Below are positions 1 through 10,900 of a DNA stretch of 64,000 bases, in pieces (position 1 is the stretch's first letter; every line of letters begins with the position of its first letter). Made by a program: the position numbers and the translations under genes. This DNA is from Phaseolus vulgaris (lineage: Eukaryota; Streptophyta; Magnoliopsida; Fabales; Fabaceae): positions 17,670,193 through 17,734,192 of the forward strand of contig NC_023753.2 of assembly GCF_000499845.2 (NCBI RefSeq). The letters are read 5' to 3'. Under the pieces are notes generated by a model. That model had not been told where the DNA came from. It ran no database searches and saw only the letters and a program-made list of their open reading frames with translations.

Positions 1-19
1 TCATCACGCACTATTGAGG

Positions 20-64
20 CATACTTGATTCAGGTTTACATTGTTATTTCTCTTTGAAACTATC
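20..64. repeat. 45-bp direct repeat, left copy, flanking copia-A
   Basis: This 45-bp stretch ends immediately before the TG of the 5' LTR. It recurs with one mismatch at 4749-4793, immediately after the truncated 3' LTR. It is far longer than the 5-bp duplication that a Ty1/copia integrase makes, so it is not an ordinary target-site duplication. Confidence 0.9.
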
Positions 65-244
65 TGTTAGATATTATTAGATATTATTAGATATTATTTG
101 ATATTATGAGATATTATAGATATTGTTAGATATTTCATATTTATGTAACGGGCTTAACCCATATGTTTCTTTTCCTATATAAACATAACCCTATGTGTTC
201 AATATACACAAGGGATTTACCCTATTCTTTCTTTTCCTTTAATA
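65..244 (+). repeat. 5' LTR of copia-A
   Basis: It starts TGTTAGATATTATTAG and ends CTTTAATA, just before the primer-binding site. It contains iterated AGATATTAT units and a TATA-like TATATAAACA near 175. The end is confirmed by the target-site-flanked solo copy at 7798-7956, which ends at the same place. The termini are therefore TG...TA rather than TG...CA. Confidence 0.85.
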
Positions 245-257
245 TGGTATCTAGAGC
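245..257 (+). promoter_or_regulatory. Primer-binding site of copia-A (tRNA-iMet type)
   Basis: TGGTATCTAGAGC directly follows the 5' LTR. It matches the usual plant copia site TGGTATCAGAGC, complementary to the 3' end of initiator methionine tRNA, with small changes. Confidence 0.8.
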
Positions 258-483
258 ATAAGGTTAGGGTTTAGGGTTCAATTTTTTATTGGTGAACCCA
301 CTATTCATTGGAATTTTCCAGCCACCGCCCCACTGCCTCGTCGGACCCTTGCCGGAGCCACCGCCAGAATCTCACCGGAGTCGTTGCCGAAAACTCGTCG
401 AAGCCTCCGCCGGAGACGCTGTCGGAATCGCTGTCGGAGCCTTCATATTTGTTGTTGCCGCCAATTAACCGATGACTGGATTT

Positions 484-1543
484 ATCCTTATCTTCTATGG
501 CTTCTTCCGCTTCCGCTGTCACTATGGCTTCTTCCGCTGTCGCTACCACTGTGGCTTCTTCTGCAGTCATTATGCCGGATCCATCTATTTATACTAATTA
601 CATCAATGTTCATCTTTCCATTCACAAATTGGATGGAACCAATTATGACACGTGTCAGATATTAAATTATGGCTTAAGAGTCAAGGTTATGTTAATCATC
701 TTACTCATCCTACTGTTGCTGAAAATGAAGTTTCCCGTTGGTTGAAAATTGATGCTCAATTATGCATTGTTATCAAATCTATCATTCACTCATCTTTAAA
801 ACAAATTTTTCGTACCTATGAGACATGTTCAGAAGTTTGGGAACAAGCAAAATTATTATACACCAATGATACTCAACGTCTTTATGGTGTGTGTCAAAAT
901 CTTCTCACAATTGTTGTTTCCAAACGTCTTGATGGTACAATGGTGGAATATCTAGGTAAAATTTCATGCTCTTCTTCATGATTTTAATGAGTTATTACCT
1001 CCCGCCCCCACTCCTTCTCAAGAACTAGAACAAAGATCCAAGTTCTTCATGATATTGGGTTTACATGGCCTTCCTGATGATTATTCTCACGTTAGTGATC
1101 AAATTTTGGGATCTCCTATCGTGCCCAATTTTATTTCCACTTGTTCTACCCTTTTGTGTGTGCCAGGTAAACACACCACTGATATAACGTCTCATGTTGA
1201 TGACTCTTCTGCTTTAGTCTCTTAGCATAATGATCGTACTCGCCCTCACAAGTCGAGCAAAGGGCATCACAAGTGTGACCATTGTGGCAAACTTGGCCAC
1301 AAAATTGACAGATGTTATGCCTTTCATGGTCGTCCTCCTAAATTTGTTGCGGTTGCTCAAACTGCCCCTGTGCAACCTTCTACTATGGACCATACTTCAA
1401 TTGATACCCTAGGCCAGCCTGCTATTTTCAATGAATTTCTTAAATGGTATGAGGATCGCCAGAACCCTAGTTCCACGGCTTCTGTTGCACATTCAGGTAC
1501 ATCTTTTGTTGGCCTCACTCACTCCACTTCCCTTGGCCCTTGA
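484..1543 (+). pseudogene. copia-A gag, degenerate
   Basis: Reading frames from about 497 and 652 give an N-terminal Gag with the LDGTNY motif followed by a region like the plant copia UBN2 Gag domain (for example SEVWEQAKLLY). The frame changes at about 655, a TGA follows KISCSSS near 979, and later parts run in another frame. A CX2CX4HX4C zinc knuckle (CDHCGKLGHKIDRC) is intact at about 1274-1315. A TGA at 1541-1543 separates this region from the protease. Gag would package element RNA in virus-like particles; this copy cannot make a continuous protein. Confidence 0.8.
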
Positions 1544-1876
1544 GTTCTAGATTCAGGTGCCACAGATCACAATACTGGTAATAAATATTTTTTCTCTTCC
1601 CTATTTATTACGGGTTATTTATCTTCGGTTACCACGGCCAATGGATATAGGGTACCATCACATGGTGTTGGTATTATTAATCTTTTTTCTTCTTTATCTA
1701 TTGATAATGTTCTTTATGTCCTTGGGTCTCCATTTAACTTATTATCCATTAGTCGTCTCACTCGTTCCCTTGATTGTGTTATTTCTTTTAACAAAGATTC
1801 TGTTACTTTACAGGACCGGAGTTTGGGACGGATGATTGGCACCGGATATGAGTCTCATGGACTTTATCAACTATAG
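1544..1876 (+). pseudogene. copia-A aspartic protease region
   Basis: Right after the TGA at 1541 the frame reads VLDSGATDH, the D-S-G active-site signature of copia proteases that lack the second D-T/S-G of the dimeric form. It is followed by a typical NLLSISRL segment. The frame closes with a TAG near 1876 before the GAG-pre-integrase part. The family protease cleaves the Gag-Pol polyprotein. Here it is isolated between stops. Confidence 0.75.
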
Positions 1877-1900
1877 ATCTCTGCACATGTTGGCGTAATT

Positions 1901-2682
1901 ATGGATTCTCCATCTCTCATTCATGCTCGGTTGGGTCATCCTAGTCTTGCCAAGATGCAGCAGCTTGATCCAAGTTTTTCTAATGTGTCTACTTTATCGT
2001 GTGAGTCATATCAGTTAGGGAAACACATTCGTAGTTCTTTTCCTAGTAGTGTCTCACAACGTGCTTCATCTCCTTTTGCCTTAGTTCACTCTGACATTTG
2101 GGGACCAAGTCATATTAAGTTTAATTTAGGATTTCAGTATTTTGTTACTTTTATTGATGATTATTCAAGATGTACTTGGGTATTTTTAATGAAAACTGTT
2201 CTGATTTGTTTTCTATATTTCAAATATTTTACAATGAAATTAAAATTCAATTTGGAATTTCCATCCGAATTTTGCGCGGTGATAATGGACGTGAGTATCT
2301 TTCTCATTCTTTTAAAAAATTTATGGCTTCTCATGGTATTCTTCGTCAAACTTCATGTGCTTATACACCTCAACAAAATGGGGTAGCTAAGCGCAAAAAT
2401 AGACATCTTGTTGAAACAACTCGTACTATTTTAATCCATGGTGATGTTCCTCAGCGTTTTTTGGGTCATGTTGTTCTGAGTGCATATTATCTCATTAATC
2501 GCATGCAATCTTCAGTTTTAGATAACAAAATTCCTCATTCTATTTTATTTCCACATGACCCTCTCCACTCTTTACCTCCCAAAGTTTTTGGATCCACATG
2601 TTTTGTTCATAATTTTAGTCCTGGTTTTGATAAATTATCTCCTAAGTCACACAAATGTGTCTTTTTAGGGTTCACTAGATAA
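1901..2682 (+). pseudogene. copia-A integrase, frameshifted and lacking the catalytic Glu
   Basis: The first half (frame of 1901) has the pre-integrase HARLGHPS and the DDE core start HSDIWGP, FIDDYSRCTWVF. The reading then shifts frame near 2195 and continues to 2682 with RGDNGREY and PQQNGVAKRKNRH. In copia integrases the third catalytic residue is the Glu of GVAERKNRH; here that codon is AAG (Lys) at about 2389. The enzyme normally inserts the cDNA into the genome. The frame break, the lost Glu and the TAA at about 2680 mean this copy is inactive. Confidence 0.85.
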
Positions 2683-2825
2683 AAAAAGGATATAAATGTT
2701 TCTCACCTTCTTTAAACCGTTATTTTATTTCAGCAGATGTCACCTTCAGTGAATCTTTCCTTTACTTTAAGTCTTGTCCTTCTCCTTCAATTTCTTCATC
2801 TAAGCAAGTTAATATTCCTCTTATT

Positions 2826-3812
2826 GTGCCTAGTGCACCTAACAATTCACCACCGCCACCAACTCTTCAGGTGTATAGTCGTCGTCAAACATCTCATGGT
2901 CCATTAGCAGACTCTCTTCCGATGCCAACACCTCATCCCCCTCCGGCTCCTGCAGTTGAACCTCCGACAGTTGAACCTGATCTTCCTATTGCTATCCGTA
3001 AAGGTATACGTTCTACTCGTAATCCCTCTCAACATTATACTTCTTTGAGTTACCATAGACTATCTCAACCCTTTTATACTTGCCTTTCGTCTATTTCTTC
3101 TGTATCCATTCCAAAATCTATAGGTGATGCCTTAGCTCATCCTGGTTGGCGTCAGGCCATGCTTGATGAAATGAATGCGCTTCAGAATAATGGAACTTGG
3201 GAACTTGTTCCTTTACCATCTAGGAAATCTGTTGTTGGTTGCAGGTGGATTTTTGCTATCAAAGTTGGTTGTGATGGTACTATTGATCGTCTCAAAGCTC
3301 GTCTTGTGGCTAAGGGTTATACCCAAATTTTTGGTTTAGACTATGGTGATACTTTTTCTCCAGTGGCAAAGATGGCCTTTGTTCGCTTATTCATAGCTAT
3401 GGCTGCTCTTCAACAATGAACTCTTTATCAACTAGATGTCAAAAATGCTTTTCTTAATGGGGATTTGCAGGAAGAAATTTATATGGAGCAACCTCCCGGT
3501 TTTGTTGCTCAGGGAGAGTCTTCTAGATTGGTATGTCGTCTTCGCAAATCCTTATATGGCCTCAAGCAGTCTCCTAGGGCTTGGTTTGGAAAATTTAGCA
3601 ATGTTGTTCAACAATACGATATGACTTGCAGTGAAGCAGATCATTCAATTTTTTATCGTCACTCGAGTGTTGGGTGTATCTATCTTGTAGTATATGTTGA
3701 TAACATTGTTCTTACAGGCAGTGATCACCATAGCATCTCACAAGTAAAACAACACCTTTGTCAACACTTTCAGACCAAAGATCGTGGCAAACTCAGATAT
3801 TTCTTGGGTTGA
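2826..3812 (+). pseudogene. copia-A reverse transcriptase, YVDD changed to YVDN
   Basis: A proline-rich linker (2826-3000) leads into the RVT_2 domain. [35 protein letters not shown] and [13 protein letters not shown] are all recognisable. A TGA at about 3417 interrupts the frame, which resumes as LYQLDVKNAFLNGDL. The polymerase motif that should read YVDD is YVDN (about 3693-3704), so a metal-binding Asp is lost. The frame ends at KLRYFLG then TGA at 3810-3812. The segment normally linking reverse transcriptase to RNase H is missing. Confidence 0.87.
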
Positions 3813-3814
3813 TG

Positions 3815-4507
3815 AATTCGAAATTTGTTGATACTCCCATGGATCCCAATGTCAAGCTTCTACCCAATCAGGGGGAGCCTCTTTCGAATCCTGAGAAGTA
3901 CAGGAGATTAGTTGAAAAAATGAACTATCTCACTGTTACTCATCCTGATATTTCCTTTGCAGTCAGTGTGGTGAGTCAATTTCTTAATTCTCCATGTGAA
4001 GATCATTGGAATGCAGTCATTCGTACAATGAAGTACATTAAAGGCTCTCCTGGAAAAGGTTTGTTATATGGTCATAATAATCATACTAAAGTCGTTTGTT
4101 ATTCAGATGCTGATTGGGCAGGATCTCCATCTGATAGAAGATCAACTTATGATTATTGTGTCTCCATTGGTGATAACTTGATTTCGTGGAAGAGTAAGAA
4201 ACAAAGTGTTGTGGCAAGATCTAGTGCAGAAGCAGAATATAGAGCTATGGTCTCGGCTACTTGTGAGCTTATTTGGCTTAAACAGTTACTTAAAGAATTG
4301 CAATTTGGAGAGGTCACTCAAATGACACTTATATGTGATAATCAGGTTGCTCTTCATATTAACTCAAATCCAATTTTTCATGAAAGGACCAAACATATTG
4401 AGATTGATTGTCATTTCATTCGAGAAAAGATTATATCGGGAGATATCAAGACTGAGTTTGTTAATTCAAATAATCAATTAGCAGATATTTTTACTAAACC
4501 CTTATGA
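3815..4507 (+). pseudogene. copia-A connection and RNase H domain
   Basis: A long open stretch runs from KFVDTPMDPN through HPDISFAVS, the RNase H motifs YSDADWAGS and SSAEAEYRA, then CDNQVALHI and the terminal LADIFTKPL with a TGA stop at 4505-4507. Those residues include the D, E and D typical of copia RNase H. It is in a different frame from the reverse transcriptase, joined across a deletion at 3812. It is the best-preserved part of the element. Confidence 0.87.
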
Positions 4508-4566
4508 GGGCCTAGGATTGATTACATTTGTAACAAGCTGGGTACATATGATCTATATGCATCAAC

Positions 4567-4577
4567 TTGAGGGGGAG
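4567..4577 (+). promoter_or_regulatory. Polypurine tract of copia-A
   Basis: TTGAGGGGGAG sits immediately before the TG of the 3' LTR, the position and composition of a plus-strand priming site. Confidence 0.8.
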
Positions 4578-4748
4578 TGTTAGATATAATTAGATATTAT
4601 TAAATATAATTAGATATTATTTGATATTATGAAATATTATAGATATTGTTAGATATTTCATATTTATGTAACGAGCTTAGCCCATATGTTTCTTTTCCTA
4701 TATAAACATAACCTATGTGTTCAATATACACAAGGGATTTACCCTATA
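4578..4748 (+). repeat. 3' LTR of copia-A, right end truncated
   Basis: It starts TGTTAGATATAATTAG and matches the 5' LTR as far as TTTACCCTAT. The last 20 or so bases (TTCTTTCTTTTCCTTTAATA in the left LTR) are missing. The sequence jumps directly into the right copy of the 45-bp flanking repeat. Confidence 0.85.
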
Positions 4749-4793
4749 CATACTTGATTCAGGTTTACATTGTTGTTTCTCTTTGAAACTATC
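4749..4793. repeat. 45-bp direct repeat, right copy, flanking copia-A
   Basis: It is identical to 20-64 except for one base (TTGTTATTTC against TTGTTGTTTC). It begins where the truncated 3' LTR stops. Confidence 0.9.
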
Positions 4794-4924
4794 AATATTC
4801 AATATTGTCATCTCTTTGGATCATGTGAATGTTTAATAGACTATATATGCCTATGTTTTATTAAACGTAGAAAAGACATTTTGCTTCAAGATATTTGGAG
4901 TCTTAAATCTTGCTTGTTTTTCAG

Positions 4925-7900
4925 ATATTGAAAACAGGTTTCTTTCATGCTGATCCACATCCTGGAAATCTTGCCGTTGATGTTGATGAAGCAATTATTT
5001 ATTATGACTTTGGCATGATGGGGGATATAAAATCTTTCACCCGAGAGAGACTGCTTGAACTGTTCTATGCTGTTTATGAGAAGGATGCCAAAAAGGTCTA
5101 GTTTCTGTTACACTTGCATCTTTGAAAACATGAGAGACATTATCATAACAAGTACTTCCAATCTGATGTCTTGATAAACTAATATCAAAATTTGTTTTCT
5201 ATTTTTTCTTCATTCATATTTCTTTTTGTAAAGTAAAGATATGTAAGATTACAGGGAACTTGATAGATATCAAAATATGAAACTTTTTAATGAGATCATG
5301 ATTCAGAAGGCACCAACACAAGATGGAGTGATCACAAGAAACAAAGCAAAGTTAAAGGAAAGGGAGAGAAGAGTACAAGCTTTCCAAGAGGCTTCTAGAG
5401 GAGTTCTTTCAAGGAGCAAGGCTAAGGAGTTGGAGGAAGAACTTCATCAAGCCAAGAAGACTCTTAGGACTCTTAAAAAATGTAAAAATATAGAAGAATC
5501 AAAAGAGACAAAAATCTATAACTTGTGTGGCCTTGTTTGGTCATTTTCTTCGTAGTTTTGGTGTTTGTTTTCTAGGATAAGTCTAACCTAGGGTAGAATA
5601 AGAAACCCTATGGAGAGCATGTGTTAGGAGAAGTCCCACAATATCCTTAGAGGCTTGGAGTGCACGACTTGTAGGCTATAAAAGAGCACCTCCCCCTCAT
5701 GTAAAAACACACCTTTGAGATGTAGAATACACATTAGCTTGAAAGCTTGTGAATAGATTTCTTTTGTGAGAAAAGTGAGCTTGGTTGAGTTTTCCTAAGA
5801 GCCTTCTCTCCTTTTGTCTTCTTGGAGCCTCCAAGAAGAGTCTCAAGAGATCCTCAAGGGTCATAACGGCACTACCCCTAGGGTGTGTACATTTGGTAAG
5901 GAATTCACCACCCTTCCTTACTACTTTTCCATTTCCATTTTCCATTGTCATCTTCATCCATTGTCTTTTTTCATTCCATTTCTAGCTTCTAATTGTGTAG
6001 TCTTGTTGAGCTTCCACCCTTCTAATCTTTCCATATCCTATAGCCTTCAAGACTCATCCCAAAACCATAAACATAATTCAGCCAAAACACAACACCTAGC
6101 CACCTGCACCAAATCACCAAAGAAACTCTCCAAGATTTCCATCAAACACCTATCCAAGACCATTCAGCCTTACCCTTTTACCACCACCACAACATTTCTA
6201 TTTTTCACCCAATCTAGTTAGAAACCCTCCACCATCATTCCGCAACATAACCTAGCCATTAGCCACCCAAAAAGACCTAAACACAATCCAAGACTCACCT
6301 TCTTGGAAGCTTTGCATTGTCCTTTTGGTGTCTTGAACTTAGGAGCTTGGAGTGAACTTTCCTTGGCATCTTGGAAGCCTTGAGAGGCCCTCGTCACTTT
6401 TATAGGAATTGTATGTTAGCAAATGTTAATTTGGGACAATGTTTAGGGAGAACTTTAGTGTTGTTTGAAAGATTATTACAAAGTAAACAATGGTGGATTA
6501 GCAAACCTTTGTACACCAATCCCCACAGCTTAGCTCTCAGGGAGGCATCCTCTATTCCTTTTTAGGAAAACTTCCCCCTTGAAGTGGGAGAACTCCAAGA
6601 GGAGATGCTAAGGACTTTCCTATTGGGATAGGTTTACACCAAGGTTCGGCCTTAAGTCCTTGCATGTCTAACCTAGTCCACTATCTTAAGATGGTATCAG
6701 AGCTAATCTTTGGGAGTCTTTGGCCGTGTCTACCAACCCTAAAATGCAGCCTTCATTGTTGCATCCCCTTGAACATATTGCAACCTTCATTGTTGTGCCA
6801 CTCTAATCACTATTGTAGCCTTTATTGTTGCCTTATCCATCTATATGGCTAAGAGGCTGAGGACTTTCCAAATGGGATAGGTTTACTCCAAGGTTTAACC
6901 TTAAGTCCTTGCATATCTAACCTAGGTGACTTGGGTTTTCCGATTTAAACTTAAATTTGAGATAAGTTCCGCTTTTATTCAATTTGCCACAATGATTAAG
7001 AATCAATTTGAAGTTAATCTTAAGAATATTAGGTCTGATAATGCCAAGAACTACTTTAATCTTGAGTTTGACTCTTTTTGCCAAAAAGAGGGGATAATCC
7101 ATGAGTCTTCATATGTTAACACACCTCATCATAATGGGATTGCTGAAAGGAAAAATGGGCACTTACTAGAACATACTAGAGCTCTACTTTTTCAATATCA
7201 TGTTCCTAAGAAATTTTGGGGGGAAGTCTTTCTTACTGCCACTAATCTCATCAATAGATTACCTTCTAAAATCTTAGGATCAAAGAGTCCCATGGAAGTT
7301 CTATCCTCGTTCTACCCATACATAGACCCTACAAATAAACTCCAACCTAGAATATTTGGGTGTGTATCCTTTGTGCATGTTCATAGTAATGGAAGGGAAA
7401 AACTGGATACTAGGGCTTTCAAATGTGTTTTTTTAGGATACTCAACCACACAAGGGATATAAATGCTATCACTCACCATCTAAAAGCATGGGGTTTTCAT
7501 TTAAGTAGGAGTAAGAGAATATATGTAGTACAATTTTAGAAAGACATAGGAGGAAGATGACTCATAAATAAAGTGGGAGAATATATCATACCATATGTTT
7601 TTAAGTTTGAATATCAAGTTCAATCATACAAAATGATGGAAAAATAATGATAATGTTGTAGACGATGCAAGTAACTTGGAAAAATGAGAAAGATATCAGA
7701 GGTTATTTGTGATGGTAGAGTAATTATCAAATTCAAAGACAGGTTTTATCACGCAACTATATGCTCAACTATATGCTCAACTATACTATATCGTAGTTAT
7801 TAAAAGAAAATAAAGAATAGGGTAAATCCCTTGTGTTTATTGAACACATAGGATTATGTTTATATAGAAAAAGAAACATATGGACTAAGTCCATTACATA

Positions 7901-10900
7901 AATAGAAATATCTAACAATATTTATAATATCTCATAATATCTAATAATATCTAATAGTAGTGAATATTGGGCTTTAAAGGAACAATATGAAAGAGGTTTA
8001 TCATAGCAAAAATAAGAATGTTATGGATGTGTGAGCATACAAGAAAGGATAAAATAAGACTTTGTTGTTGTAGCCTATACTAGATTTCTACTTTGCTAGA
8101 GATGACAACCAAAAATAATTGCCAATAGCATCATAACAAAGGAATTGAATAACATCCTTTGCAATGTTAAACATAATAATTGTACCAAACCAACCATTTA
8201 CTAACTAACATCCATTGCTTGAAACATGCTTAGCTGATGTATTCTTTTGTTCTTAACACCTAGAATTGCTTCCTTGTGTATACACTCCAAATAAGGGCCT
8301 TAAATATTCCTAGGGTCTAAAGTTTTAATTGTCATTTAGTTACAACCCAACTATCCCAAATGCACTCAGCCACCACCTACCTTGTGTTGAAATCAATTGG
8401 TTATTAGAGCATTGGGGGTGGCAAGGATAAAAATTTGAACCCCTAAGGCATAAGGCTTTGATACCATATTAGAAATATGTTGGACCTAACCTAACTCGAA
8501 TGCAACCCCAATATTGTGATATATTGGGAGGCATATAAACATTTTTTGTGTTTAATGTGAGCATTCAGGTGTCATCCATATTCATTTTGTACATGTTAGA
8601 ATACTAATCAAGATTTATCAACATGTTTAGCAGACATTGATGTTAAAATATATGGTAAATTATTAATTATGATTGCTCATTGTTAGCTAGTGATTAAGCA
8701 GTAAATTAGCTTAAAATTATGTACAAATCAGCACCTTCTTCGATGCTAGTCACAATAAAATAAGAGAAGAAATGTCCTTCAGTGATCTAGTATCATTGCT
8801 CTTCTGTTGCAAAATTCCTCTACACTAAACTAATTTATTCCATGAGTAATGTTTTCACTAACATTTAGTTATTGTTTTGAGAAATTTCTGTAGTAGTAAA
8901 AGTATGTGTCTTCACCCATGTACAAGGTTGTAATGCACAAAGATCTTCAGGTAAAGATAGTATCACATGTAGGTTTATTTTTAAGATACAAATCATGTAT
9001 ATTGACACTATCTAAATCTGTATCATTCATAACAAATCCTAATCTTTTACACATTAATTACATGTAGTGTTTACTGGTAACAAGCTAATATCTTTGTAAC
9101 CTCAAGCTTGAGAATAAATGTTAACACAATAACTCTAGACTCATTAGCATATTAAACACATTAGAATAGATGGATAAATGTCACTGCTGACAGTTATCTA
9201 GTGAAGTTTTCTTTTGATTGATTATGTACATGCTATAAATGAGATATCAGTGTACTTCCTGGAGGCACACAATTTCCCTCAAACTTTTTGTTCAACAGTA
9301 ATTTCATGGTTAAGCTCCTGTGTTTAGTACAACTACAATTGTATATTTATATTAACCAGTGACGCTTTTCAGGATAAGGAATTTGAAGTTTTTCAGAACT
9401 GGAACTTTACATTTCCAGGGCCCTTTCACGTTTACAACTTTTTTATTGACAATGGTGCAGGTAATGCAATGCCTTATAGATCTTGGAGCCCTCCAACCCA
9501 CTGGTGACCTGTCATCTGTAAGGACATTTAGTACCTGTACTATTATAAGATGACCATTAACAGTTTGAAATTATTACACATATCTTGATCATATAATGTG
9601 GCTTTCAGGTTAGGAGATCTGTACAGTTTTTCTTGGACAATCTTCTAAGCCAGACACCAGATCAACAACAGACTTTATCTGCAATTGGGGAGGTATGTTA
9701 GTATTTAGTTATATTGGATCAATAATATTGTAGTTCCTTCATATTGGGAGAGTTTATTTAACTGTAATTATTTAATCTGCAATTATTTTGTGTGATTGTT
9801 TCACTTTAAATAGTGGAAAATCGTTGGATTTCTTGGTTGCTCCAAGTATCTACAGGATTTTCTACTGTATAATTTTATTATTGATGGAGTTTTTGGCAGG
9901 ATTTATTCCTCCAAGTATCTACAGGATTTTCTACTGTATAATTTTATTATTGGTGGAGTTTTTGGCAGGATTTATTTGCTATAGCACAAGATCAGCCTTT
10001 CCGTTTTCCATCTACCTTCACTTTTGTCATTAGAGCATTTTCTACACTTGAAGGTTTTCTCTTTTCTCCTCCTTGCTCTTTTCCCTGAATTGATGATCAT
10101 TCTTCCAAAGTATTTTATTCCTTTAACATACCCATTGTACGTTATTAATTTAATTAGTTTGTTTGTTAGAAGATGATAATCCAACTTTTCCTAGGGATAG
10201 TTATGAAAGACTCCACAATTAGAATAAATGTGTAATCATTGTAGATTGTGTGATGATTTGGACGTTTTATATGGTTAGGAGGACAGAACAGATCCCAAGC
10301 TATATGCCTTAGATTTTGATCTATTCTTTGCTGTTATTTCTTGTGTAACTTTTCATTGTGAACAAACATCATCCTCATCCAGCAATTGTTTTTTTTTTAC
10401 TTACACATTTGACAAGACAGGATAGAAATTTCTACCATGCTTCAAGTTGTTGGTTTTAGGTTTTTTTTTAATGTCCCTTTTTTTGAAGATGAGTCGTTCT
10501 TTGTTCATCCTTAGCTTCACGTGGGATAGTATTCCAAAAGCCAGTCTTTCTTTGAATCCTTCTCTCTCTCCTTGTGAATTTGTCTATATGTTTGCTTCCT
10601 GAGGCGTTACCAATGTGCAAACCAAAACCAATTGAGGCTACCCTTTTTATTGCGAATGTGGACTGGCACCTCCTTGGTACCTCGTGTAAACTAGATAAGG
10701 TCAACCTAACAAAGGCCAAGACACCAAAATTGGTGATTTACAGTGAAGGTGGATCTATATTGTGAAATATCAGTATCATGGTATTGTGGTTTGGTATTAT
10801 GTAAGATTAGTTGCTAAATATGGATCTGACTGCTAGGAGACACTTATAATATTGCTCCATGTCTATATAATACAGCTACAGAATACTTATCACAAATAAT

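Larger units (their letters stand above)
65..4748 (+). mobile_element. Ty1/copia LTR retrotransposon, family A (degenerate, nearly full length)
   Basis: The order LTR, primer-binding site, gag, protease, integrase, reverse transcriptase, RNase H, polypurine tract, LTR is that of Ty1/copia (Pseudoviridae-type) elements. The coding region is broken by several stops and frame changes, so the copy is dead. Related pieces lie at 7798-7956 (solo LTR, - strand), 34262-34760 and 41130-41365. Downstream lies an exon of the ABC1-like kinase gene at 4925, so the element probably sits in an intron of that gene, although no upstream exon is inside the window to prove it. Confidence 0.93.

Noticed and set aside
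5697..6221. Open frames of 66-135 codons (5697-5957 -, 5785-5985 +, 5814-6221 +)
   Set aside because: They fall in LTR-like DNA with a TATA box and poly-Ser/Phe/Thr content; no domain.
8400..8480. Possible hAT end GGGGGTGGCAAGG at about 8414
   Set aside because: Not followed by the GCGGG-rich subterminal sequence seen in the other ends; more like a retroelement scar.
9359..9553. 64-codon frame overlapping the kinase exon at 9461
   Set aside because: Only 9461-9517 is coding by phase and family pattern; the rest is intron.
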